Notes under the pieces: generated by a model
Told to the model about the DNA's origin: nothing
Seen by the model: only the letters and a program-made list of their open reading frames with translations
Databases searched by the model: none
Shown here: positions 1 through 5,131 of the stretch, in pieces
Layout of the letters: each line of letters begins with the position of its first letter
How positions within the stretch are numbered: position 1 is the first letter of the stretch
Made by a program: the position numbers and the translations under genes
Origin: Candidatus Eisenbergiella stercorigallinarum
GTDB lineage: Bacteria > Bacillota > Clostridia > Lachnospirales > Lachnospiraceae
Assembly: GCA_019120525.1 (NCBI GenBank)
Contig: DWUW01000284.1
Span: 1-5,502 of the forward strand
Length of the DNA: 5,502 nucleotides
Reading direction: 5' to 3'

Positions 1-794
1 ATCCTTTCCATTTCCTCCAGCGGCAGATTCTGCCCCGGAAAGAGATAACGAATGGCATACAGATTCATCCGCTCCCGAATACGTTCATCCAGTGCCCGGC
101 TTCCCTTGCGGAGAAGCTCCCTGCACAGACAGTCCATCAGATAAGCTTCCATCAAAAGCCCCTGCTTCTGATATTCCTCCTGAAGCGCATCCACTCCCGC
201 ACCCAGCGTAAGAACGGCCGCCGCTTCCCGTTTTTCTTTCTCCACCATACAGACCGTCCGGCAGTCTGCCGCCTTACACAGCATTTCATGGATTCCCTGA
301 AGTTCTTCCATGCCTGTCCTTACATCCATCCCGGAAAAATGGTATTTCTCTGCCGTCTCTTCCAGCTCCTTCGAGGTCAGAACCAGATGAAGCCTGTATT
401 CCATGATTGTGCTGTCTGAACCGGCTTTTTTCATCATTTTTTCCTCCACAAAATGCGTTGCATACCATCTCTCAATCCCGGCATCTCCGCTTTTGATGAA
501 TCTCAGGGGAACAGACCTCCCCTTTCCCCATCGGCGATAGGTACAGACGGACGGCCTGAGTCCCTTTTTTATTCCATAAACGCGAATCTGATGCATGACG
601 GTGCTGAGCTTATTGAGATTTGCGTGACAGACCCGTTCCAGGTAATCCACCCTGCCGAACCGCCAGTCCTCATATTCCCGTCTGGTCAGGATGCCAAGCT
701 CCATCAGTACATCCACCGGCGCCGCATAGCCATGCTGCCGGCACAGCCGGTCCATGGCAGCATTCACTTTTTCCTCCAATTCTCTGTTGTTCAT
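1..794 (-). CDS. Two-domain protein: small conserved hypothetical domain plus MetH-activation-like domain (partial, C-terminus outside window)
   Basis: I translated this frame by hand. It is open for 264 codons from the ATG at 794 to the window edge, with no stop. Residues 1-116 form a compact basic domain (GYAAPVDVL at 23, YEDWRFGRVDYLERVC at 41, LRFIKSGD near 97, ending YATHFV). From memory this matches uncharacterised clostridial proteins of about 115 residues that end just there. Residues 131-264 (AAAVLTLGAGVDALQEEY, AYLMDCLCRELL, FPGQNLPLEEMERI) resemble the vitamin B12-dependent methionine synthase activation domain, with its 'TLG', helical 'D-x-x-A/C' and 'SPGYGDWPLE'-like segments. 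That domain supports reductive methylation of cobalamin in MetH, but I cannot see cofactor-binding residues and the match is partial. An in-frame TGA four codons upstream makes ATG 794 the first possible start. Its ribosome site is weak. A GTG at 767 has a better one (GGAGG at 773-777, 5 nt spacing), so the true start is uncertain. Confidence 0.7.
   Translation of the reverse strand, partial: MNNRELEEKVNAAMDRLCRQHGYAAPVDVLMELGILTRREYEDWRFGRVDYLERVCHANLNKLSTVMHQIRVYGIKKGLRPSVCTYRRWGKGRSVPLRFIKSGDAGIERWYATHFVEEKMMKKAGSDSTIMEYRLHLVLTSKELEETAEKYHFSGMDVRTGMEELQGIHEMLCKAADCRTVCMVEKEKREAAAVLTLGAGVDALQEEYQKQGLLMEAYLMDCLCRELLRKGSRALDERIRERMNLYAIRYLFPGQNLPLEEMER
432..447 (-). promoter_or_regulatory. 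Internal ribosome binding site and possible second start inside the partial gene
   Basis: On the minus strand GGAGG (447-443) is followed by five A residues and ATG ATG (437-432), codons 120 and 121 of the reading frame. Sequence and spacing are near ideal for a Shine-Dalgarno site. It falls right after the conserved end (ATHFV) of the first domain, where a separate downstream gene would be expected to begin. Purine-rich Glu-Glu-Lys codons can mimic such sites by chance, so use is inferred, not shown. Confidence 0.45.
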
Positions 795-840
795 AGGCCT
801 TCAGGTTTTCCATTCTGTTATGGTTTCCGCTACGTCTGAA

Positions 841-846
841 AGCATA
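841..846 (-). promoter_or_regulatory. Possible extended -10 promoter element for the leftmost gene
   Basis: Minus-strand TATGCT matches TATAAT at four of six positions and is preceded by TGG, giving the TGn of an extended -10. Transcription would start near 834, about 40 nt before the ATG at 794. I see no convincing -35 element at 16-18 bp. This is a weak prediction. Confidence 0.25.
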
Positions 847-933
847 CCACATTTTTTGTCTGATTGCATCATGGGCAATCCGTTATTTTTCTCTTTTTGA
901 ACGGCAGCAGCGTTGTTCCTCTGAAAAAAGGGC

Positions 934-997
934 ATAAAACAGGCATATCCGCTGAGTCCCCCGTACCAAAAAAGCTCGAAGTTCTCCCGGATATGCC
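934..997 (-). terminator. Inverted repeat, probable terminator of the lipoprotein operon
   Basis: On the minus strand GGCATATCCG (997-988) and CGGATATGCC (951-942) are perfect 10-bp complementary arms around a 36-nt loop, followed by TGTTTTAT. A three-base GAG/CTC pairing (986-984 with 956-954) can extend the stem inwards. It begins 20 bases after the stop codon of the lipoprotein gene at 1018, the usual place for a terminator. The long loop and interrupted T-tract are poor for an intrinsic terminator, so the arms could instead be a protein-binding site or 3' RNA structure. Confidence 0.45.
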
Positions 998-1017
998 CGT
1001 CCTTCTCCTGCCTTATC

Positions 1018-1626
1018 CTATTTCAATTCCCCGACAGCCGGATTCATGCTGATGGTAAAAATCGTATCCAGCCAGTTCAGCGTGATAATATTTCCATCTG
1101 CCATCCATTTCCAGTTTTTGCTGCCTGCCTCAGAAGTGGTTTCGTCATACACGGGTTCTGTTCCCGTAAACTCATTCAGGATCTGCACCCACTGGTCCAC
1201 CTCTTCCTGCGGCACGCTCCGCTCCCCGTCGGAAAGCCATATGGAAACCGAGTTCACTGTTTTTTCATCGTCGCAGCTCGTATGCACCTGATAAACGGTG
1301 CCGCCCATCTCCACTTCATAGTTGCGGCCGATGTAAAAACTCTTATCCTCTGTCCAGTTTTCCTCTCCGCCGCCAAGAAGGTCCGCGGTCTGCTCATCCT
1401 GCATTCCGAGAAGAGCCTCCATCTCTCCCAGAGCGGTCTGAGGATCGGTATTCTGCCCGGTCACGGTTTTCTGAGCGCCCGTCAGCTCCGCAGGCTGGGT
1501 TTCTGTCGCGCTCTCCGTCGCAACGGTCGTTTCCGCCGCGCCGTCTGTCCCCGGCTGCGTTCCACACGCCGAGAGCAGCCCTGTCAGAAGAAACGCACAA
1601 ACTGTCAGCATACTTTTCTTTCTCAC
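1018..1626 (-). CDS. Putative lipoprotein, uncharacterised C-terminal domain
   Basis: This 202-residue protein starts at GTG 1626, preceded by a G-rich ribosome site (AAGGGGG) about 7 nt away. A later Met at residue 6 would lose the basic n-region. Residues 2-4 are RKK, then a hydrophobic segment ends in a lipobox, L18-S-A-C21, so it should be cleaved before Cys21 and lipid-anchored on the outer face of the membrane. Residues 22-60 are a low-complexity Thr/Glu/Ala/Gln tether. Residues 62-200 look globular, with alternating aromatic and hydrophobic strands (SFYIGRNYEVEMGGTVYQV, NSVSIWLSDG, NWKWMADGNIITLNW). I do not recognise a named family. The pattern suggests a small beta-rich extracytoplasmic domain, but function is unknown. 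It lies 31 bp after another lipoprotein gene, probably in the same transcript, and ends in TAG just before an inverted repeat. Confidence 0.85.
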   Translation of the reverse strand: MRKKSMLTVCAFLLTGLLSACGTQPGTDGAAETTVATESATETQPAELTGAQKTVTGQNTDPQTALGEMEALLGMQDEQTADLLGGGEENWTEDKSFYIGRNYEVEMGGTVYQVHTSCDDEKTVNSVSIWLSDGERSVPQEEVDQWVQILNEFTGTEPVYDETTSEAGSKNWKWMADGNIITLNWLDTIFTISMNPAVGELK

Positions 1627-1657
1627 GTTACGTCCCCCTTCCGCCGGCTCCGTCCCA

Positions 1658-2299
1658 TCAGTAATTGATTCCCTGAATGGCGAGCGAGCCGTTCACCACG
1701 CTGAAAATGATGTTGGGACCATCATTTGAGGACAGGGCAAATCCCGCCATGCTGGGAGAGAGGCTGTTCACATCCGCATTTCCCACGGATTCCACCAGCT
1801 CAGGGGTGAAAACGCGCTCTGCTCCAAGAGCCACAAATTCCTCTCTGGATGTAACGTTCACGCTTCCGTCCGTAAATCCTACATAAAGAGGATAAGCTGC
1901 CAGATCCGCCAGAGCTTCCAGATCCTGCGCCGCAACGGCCTCTTTCACCTGCGTTCCAAACGCCGCGGCCGCCTCGCTGTCAACCGCGAAATTATCTTCA
2001 TATCCGCTGGAAGCCTGCGTCTCCGTAGAGGACGCCTCCAAAACCGCTTCCGTTTCCGCCGAACCCCCGGTCTGCACCGGCGCTTCTGTCTGTACCGGAA
2101 CAGTTGGCTCCGCAGGAGCCTCCGTCTGCGCGGCCTGCGTTTCTTCGACGACAGACGCCGCCTCACTGCTCTGCGTCTCCTGCACGGTTTCCACCACGGA
2201 AGGCTCCGTCTGTACATTCCCGGTTCCACCCGCCTGACCGCAGGCCGCAAGCCACAGGCTCATCATTCCTACTGCCGCAATCACAGATTTCTTTTTCAT
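1658..2299 (-). CDS. Putative lipoprotein with NTF2-like C-terminal domain
   Basis: This 213-residue protein starts at ATG 2299, which has an excellent ribosome site (AAGGAGG, 4 nt from ATG). An upstream in-frame ATG at 2335 would put 12 unlikely residues before the signal peptide. MKKK and a hydrophobic stretch lead to a lipobox, L17-A-A-C20. Residues 21-100 are an extended acidic Glu/Thr/Gln/Ala/Ser/Pro tether with the repeated motif QTEAP (58-62 and 70-74), able to span the thick cell wall. The globular part, about 113-213, has helix VKEAVAAQDLEALADLAAYPLYV, then SREEFVALGAE, VFTPELVESV and a final strand pair ending NIIFSVVNGSLAIQGINY. This resembles NTF2/SnoaL-like lipoprotein domains common in Lachnospiraceae; the family call rests on pattern memory. 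No catalytic residues are evident, so a binding role is only a guess. It is the first gene of a two-lipoprotein unit. Confidence 0.85.
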   Translation of the reverse strand: MKKKSVIAAVGMMSLWLAACGQAGGTGNVQTEPSVVETVQETQSSEAASVVEETQAAQTEAPAEPTVPVQTEAPVQTGGSAETEAVLEASSTETQASSGYEDNFAVDSEAAAAFGTQVKEAVAAQDLEALADLAAYPLYVGFTDGSVNVTSREEFVALGAERVFTPELVESVGNADVNSLSPSMAGFALSSNDGPNIIFSVVNGSLAIQGINY

Positions 2300-2312
2300 G
2301 TTTCCTCCTTTT

Positions 2313-2327
2313 CCGCACTGCATGCGG
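2313..2327 (-). promoter_or_regulatory. Small hairpin just upstream of the lipoprotein ribosome binding site
   Basis: Minus-strand CCGCA-TGCAG-TGCGG forms a 5-bp, GC-rich stem with a 5-nt loop. It ends four bases before the AGGAGG of the lipoprotein gene starting at 2299. In the mRNA it would sit next to the ribosome binding site and could affect initiation. The structure is visible; regulation is inferred. Confidence 0.3.
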
Positions 2328-2342
2328 TATCCCATTTCTATT

Positions 2343-2360
2343 GCCGGGCCGTACCCGGCC
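2343..2360 (-). repeat. GC-rich inverted repeat in the lipoprotein operon leader
   Basis: GCCGGG (2343-2348) and CCCGGC (2354-2359) are perfect 6-bp arms around five bases. On the minus strand it lies within the leader about 45 nt before the ATG at 2299 and is followed by AATAG, with no T-tract. On the plus strand it is followed by a T/C-rich run, but no plus-strand gene precedes it. Confidence 0.35.
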
Positions 2361-2372
2361 TTTTCTTCTTTT

Positions 2373-2385
2373 CATCTTAAAGATG
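2373..2385. repeat. 13-bp palindrome CATCTTAAAGATG, possible operator
   Basis: Perfect 6-bp arms (CATCTT / AAGATG) flank one central base, in the region where the promoter of the lipoprotein unit should be. Part of it (minus-strand TAAGAT) is a poor -10 match with no good -35. A dimeric repressor site is possible but unproven. Confidence 0.25.
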
Positions 2386-2396
2386 CGGCAGGGCAG

Positions 2397-2443
2397 AAAA
2401 AAGTTTGGACATCCGGGAAAAATTTTTCTGTTCCCGAATGTCC
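2397..2443 (-). terminator. Rho-independent terminator after the 134-residue hypothetical gene
   Basis: On the minus strand GGACATTCGGGAA (2443-2431) pairs with TTCCCGGATGTCC (2419-2407), 12 of 13 positions, around an 11-nt AT-rich loop. It is followed by AAAC and six T residues (2402-2397). It begins 55 bases after the stop codon at 2499. The four-base gap between stem and T-run is slightly long, but stem, loop and tail suit an intrinsic terminator. The plus-strand exit lacks a T-tract. Confidence 0.7.
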
Positions 2444-2498
2444 GGATATAAGAAAAAGTTCTGTTTTTTCGTTTTCCCCCAAGTCAGGCATGGCGTTT

Positions 2499-2903
2499 TC
2501 AGGGCGTCAGCGTTCCAGGCCCGTCCGTCTCATCCAGGCCGGCCAGCCCCGTCCCCTTCAGAATCCCCCAGATATAGGGCGCACCGAACATGCAGAGCTT
2601 CTTCGGTCCCTTAATCGAGTCCCCGGCAGCCTTTGCCGACTGAATCTTTGCATAGGCACGCGCAAAAGTGGCTTCTGTGATCGACTTTTCCTTTCGGTCA
2701 CAGAACAGCTCCCTCCCCCTGACAGTATAGGTAAAGGGAAGCTGCTTGCTTGTAAAAAAGGGTTCTCCGGCATACAGCTCAATCACTCTCCACAGAAGCG
2801 GTCCAAGCTCCTCCGGCTTTTCACAGCCTTTTACAGCCTCAACGGCAGCCTTTCTTTTCTCCTGTAGTTCGTTCATTTTTTCCGCATCCACTGTTCTTTC
2901 CAT
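2499..2903 (-). CDS. Conserved hypothetical protein (KEKSIT-motif, clostridial type)
   Basis: This 134-residue cytoplasmic protein starts at ATG 2903 with GGAG five bases upstream. An in-frame ATG at 2930 would add nine residues (MAACSGGDT) and has a weaker site. Residues 1-30 are a charged, probably helical lead (MNELQEKRKAAVEAV). The core, about 38-120, contains the run TSKQLPFTYTVRGRELFCD, then RKEKSIT at 70-76, a helix with AYAKIQSAKAA and the segment GPKKLCMFGAPYIWGIL. I recall similar uncharacterised small proteins in Lachnospiraceae with the same order (LPFTYT-x-G-x-E, KEKSIT, GPK-x-L-x-FGA-x-Y), so I read it as a real conserved gene of unknown function. There is no signal peptide or membrane segment. 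The last 13 residues (DETDGPGTLTP) look disordered. It is monocistronic, between its own strong promoter and a terminator. Confidence 0.8.
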   Translation of the reverse strand: MERTVDAEKMNELQEKRKAAVEAVKGCEKPEELGPLLWRVIELYAGEPFFTSKQLPFTYTVRGRELFCDRKEKSITEATFARAYAKIQSAKAAGDSIKGPKKLCMFGAPYIWGILKGTGLAGLDETDGPGTLTP

Positions 2904-2995
2904 CGTGTCTCCGCCACTGCAGGCAGCCATCCGGCCATCCTTTTTCTGCCCGGTTCTGTCATGAACCCTGCCGGTATAACCGCCATTTGCAGTCT

Positions 2996-3024
2996 ATTAT
3001 ATATGGCAGAAACTTCCGTGCCAA
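2996..3024 (-). promoter_or_regulatory. Near-consensus sigma-A type promoter for the gene at 2499-2903
   Basis: On the minus strand TTGGCA (3024-3019, five of six consensus bases) is followed after exactly 17 bp by TATAAT (3001-2996, perfect). Transcription would begin near 2988-2990, giving a leader of about 86 nt before the ATG at 2903. The DNA upstream is AT-rich and could act as an UP element. GCCAT (2982-2986) and ATGGC (3003-3007) form an inverted repeat bracketing the -10 and start site, a possible operator. Confidence 0.8.
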
Positions 3025-3056
3025 CCCTTATAGGAAATTTTAACCACCTTTATATG

Positions 3057-3112
3057 GTTTTAAGGCTCCTGGCCGATGACTTTCCAGTGAACAGTAACAG
3101 TTTTAAGGCCCC
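3057..3112 (-). repeat. Pair of 13-bp direct repeats upstream of the promoter
   Basis: On the minus strand GGGGCCTTAAAAC (3112-3100) and GGAGCCTTAAAAC (3069-3057) match at 12 of 13 positions and start 43 bp apart, about four helical turns. They lie between the stop codon of the barstar-esterase gene and the promoter at 2996-3024, roughly 75 and 117 bp before its start site. They could bind one regulator on the same DNA face. A tandem ACTGTT ACTGTT lies between them. Only the repeat itself is observed. Confidence 0.4.
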
Positions 3113-3114
3113 GT

Positions 3115-4506
3115 TCAGCAAAACAGCATCGGCAGAAAATCGTGGATACACTTTCTCCACACGTTCCAGTCATGGCCGCCCTCATATTCCCGGCGCACGC
3201 ATTTCACATCGTATTTCTCACAGAAGGCGTCGTCCTCCTCAAAATTCTTCCAGAAGCCGTCCTGCCTTCCCATGCCGCGGAACAGCAGGTTCATGCTTTG
3301 GGAAAATTCCGGTTTTCTGACGGTATCCAGATGGCTGTTGTCCGGATTCTCCCCTATGATGTTGTGCAGAAAGCCGGAAAACAGTCCTCCCCAGGAAAAC
3401 AGCTCCGGATGCTTTCCGAGCAGCATGCTGGTCTGAACGGATCCCATGGACAGCCCGGCCATGGCTCTGTGCTGTCTGTCTTTTTTCACCCGGTATTTTT
3501 TCTCAATAAAGGGAATGATATCCTGAACAAGCACCTCCGGAAACAGATCCTGCTTCAGCCGAATCTTTCCCGGCCCGCAATCCGTCATCACCATTCCATC
3601 CGCCATCACGATCAGCATGGGTACCGCTCTTTTCTCCGCCAGAAGGTTATCCATGATATGATTGACCTTTCCCTGCCAGATCCAGCCCCTTTCATTCTCC
3701 CCGAAACCATGCTGAAGATACAGAACCGGATATTCTTCTTCTCCTTCTTCATAGCCCGGCGGCACATAGCAGATACAGGTCTCCGTTCTGCCCGTCACGG
3801 CGGAGTTCAGATACTCATGCCGGATCGTCCCGTGCGGCACTTTCCTCATCAGGCAGAAATCCTCCATCGGTCCCACCTCCAGGAAATTGATCGGCCGGCA
3901 GCAGCCATATCCGATGGGAAGGAAAGGGCTCAGTACCAGGCAGTTGTCCACGTACAGGCTCACATAATAAAAGCCGGAATCCAGCGGCAGATCCACCGTC
4001 CAGATATCCTTATCCGTCTCCAGGAACGGATAACGGACTCCGCCGATTTCAATCTGTACATCCGCGGCATTGGCAAAGCGCAGCCGCAGATACGGCATTC
4101 CCTCCGCGCGGTAAAACAGTCCCTCCTGCCCGGAAATGGGAACCGGAGCCTCCCCAAGCTCCAGCATGACCGGACGATGGAAGGCGCAGGACTGCTCCAC
4201 AACAGCCGGATTATCCAGCCACTCCTTATCCGCATCCATCTGCTCCTTCACCTCCAGCGTCAGCCCTTCCGTCACGGCCTCCGCCGCGCGAAGCGTCCGC
4301 ACCACGCCGTCCAGATATCCGCCCAGCTTCGCATGCCTTCCCGTAATTCCTTCCACAATGATATGTAACCGTCCGGCTGCCATGGTCAGAAAATCATAAA
4401 TATTGTCCAGACTCTCTCCCTGTGTGCGGGGAAGCTGCAGCTTTTCTTCCAGATATTCATGCAGTTCCTGTCTGGTACGTATTCCGGCAAAGTTCAGCTT
4501 GATCAT
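3115..4506 (-). CDS. Barstar-like domain fused to a CE1-type (feruloyl esterase/esterase D) hydrolase
   Basis: This 463-residue protein has three parts. Residues 1-86 match barstar, the barnase inhibitor: a beta strand (IKLNFAG), helix (RQELHEYLEEKLQLP), then SLDNIYDFLT, which aligns with barstar NLDALWDCLT and keeps the two Asp residues (here D34 and D38) that contact barnase, and a closing strand (LTLEV). Residues about 120-215 look like an E-set/CBM48-like domain (DIWTVDLPLDSGFYYVSLYVD), as found before CE1 esterases. Residues about 222-463 are the hydrolase: HGTIRHEYLNSAVTGR, YPVLYLQHGFGENERGW with the oxyanion HG, nucleophile Ser353 in GLSMGS, probable Asp416 in GMGRQDGF, and His445 in GGHDWNVWR. 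The family cleaves ester bonds such as feruloyl or acetyl groups on carbohydrates. No signal peptide is visible, so it should act in the cytoplasm. Start 4506 has AAGGA about 9 nt away. An in-frame ATG at 4533 would overlap the sigma gene and has a weak site. Confidence 0.88.
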   Translation of the reverse strand: MIKLNFAGIRTRQELHEYLEEKLQLPRTQGESLDNIYDFLTMAAGRLHIIVEGITGRHAKLGGYLDGVVRTLRAAEAVTEGLTLEVKEQMDADKEWLDNPAVVEQSCAFHRPVMLELGEAPVPISGQEGLFYRAEGMPYLRLRFANAADVQIEIGGVRYPFLETDKDIWTVDLPLDSGFYYVSLYVDNCLVLSPFLPIGYGCCRPINFLEVGPMEDFCLMRKVPHGTIRHEYLNSAVTGRTETCICYVPPGYEEGEEEYPVLYLQHGFGENERGWIWQGKVNHIMDNLLAEKRAVPMLIVMADGMVMTDCGPGKIRLKQDLFPEVLVQDIIPFIEKKYRVKKDRQHRAMAGLSMGSVQTSMLLGKHPELFSWGGLFSGFLHNIIGENPDNSHLDTVRKPEFSQSMNLLFRGMGRQDGFWKNFEEDDAFCEKYDVKCVRREYEGGHDWNVWRKCIHDFLPMLFC

Positions 4507-4510
4507 GTGC

Positions 4511-5131
4511 TCATTTCCTTTTTCTTCCTTCATCGCCTATCGCCTTTCTCAGCTTGCTCCTGATTCGTGACAGCGCGTTATCCGTGCTTTTGGCATCCCT
4601 TCCCAGCATCCTCGCGATCTGCGGCGTCCGCATCCCCGTGATATACAGATCCACCACCTGTTTTTCAAAGACGCTCAGTTCCTTCTCGATGGTCTGCTCC
4701 AGCACCTCCACATTTTCCCGGTCAATGAACAGCTCCTCCGGGCTCTTCTCACTGTCCGCGGGGATCGCGTTCATCAGCTCCGCTTCCTCCTCTTCTCCCC
4801 GGGCTCCGTAAAGGGAAATGTAGGTATTTAACGGCATATGTTTTTTCCGGGAAGAAGCCTGTACCGCCGTATACATCTGGCGGGACACGCACAGCTCGGC
4901 AAAGGTGGCAAAGCTGGCGTCCCGGCCGCTGTCATAATCCCGGACCGCCTTAAACAGGCCGATCATCCCCTCCTGGATCAGATCGTCGCTGTCGCCCCCC
5001 AAAAGGAACATGGATCTGGCCTTCGCCTTCACCATTCCCTTATATTTTTCCATAATATAATCCGTAATGTCCCGCCTGCCCTCTCTCAGCAGGCCGATCA
5101 GCTCCTCGTCACTGTAATCTGAATATATCAC
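4511..5131 (-). CDS. sigH: RNA polymerase sigma-70 family factor, SigH/Spo0H-like
   Basis: This 206-residue protein is close in length to Bacillus SigH. Region 2 spans about 22-102: core-binding segment DDLIQEGMIGLFKAVRDY (49-66), then FATFAELCVSRQMYTAVQAS and RKKHMPLNTYISL, closely following the SigH pattern (SFKAFAELCITRQIITAI, RQKHIPLNSYVSL). An acidic linker (GEEEEAELMNAI) leads to region 4, about 148-198, with a helix-turn-helix (GMRTPQIARMLGRDAKSTDNALSRIRSKLRKAI) that would read the -35 element. SigH directs early sporulation and stationary-phase genes in Firmicutes. The GTG start overlaps the upstream hydrolase stop by 4 bp (GTGA) and has AAGG about 7 nt away. Four bases separate its stop from the barstar-esterase start, so all three are probably translated in a coupled way. 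Canonical clostridial sigH often follows rlmB; here it follows a hydrolase, so it could be a paralogue. I see no anti-sigma gene. Confidence 0.88.
   Translation of the reverse strand: MIYSDYSDEELIGLLREGRRDITDYIMEKYKGMVKAKARSMFLLGGDSDDLIQEGMIGLFKAVRDYDSGRDASFATFAELCVSRQMYTAVQASSRKKHMPLNTYISLYGARGEEEEAELMNAIPADSEKSPEELFIDRENVEVLEQTIEKELSVFEKQVVDLYITGMRTPQIARMLGRDAKSTDNALSRIRSKLRKAIGDEGRKRK

Noticed and set aside
453..839. A 128-codon plus-strand frame at the left end
   Set aside because: It lies antisense to the continuous two-domain minus-strand frame, has no convincing ribosome site and resembles no family.
1945..2250. A 101-codon Arg-rich minus-strand frame inside the lipoprotein gene
   Set aside because: It is an out-of-frame reading of the Glu/Thr/Ala-rich tether codons. 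The overlapping frame has a signal peptide, lipobox and strong ribosome site.
2343..2372. GC hairpin followed by a T/C-rich run on the plus strand, looking like a plus-strand terminator
   Set aside because: There is no plus-strand gene upstream to terminate, and the T-tract is interrupted by C residues. I kept it only as an inverted repeat in the minus-strand leader.
2298..2867. A 189-codon plus-strand frame spanning the terminator and the hypothetical gene
   Set aside because: It crosses an intergenic terminator and runs antisense to a gene with promoter, ribosome site and conserved motifs. Its product has no recognisable features.
2904..2962. A short frame beginning at the ATG at 2962 in the leader of the 134-residue gene, considered as a leader peptide
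   Set aside because: No ribosome site precedes it in good position, and it runs out of frame across the real gene start. There are no attenuator-like codon runs.
3036..3066. AACCA/TGGTT inverted repeat with nearby T-run, considered as a terminator for the barstar-esterase gene
   Set aside because: The 5-bp AT-rich stem is too weak, and on the minus strand it is followed by A residues, not T. I see no convincing terminator after that gene.
3142..4368. A 408-codon open frame on the plus strand opposite the barstar-esterase gene
   Set aside because: It is the antisense of a gene with clear barstar and esterase motifs. Its product is His/Arg-rich with no recognisable domain, as expected of a shadow of GC-biased coding DNA.
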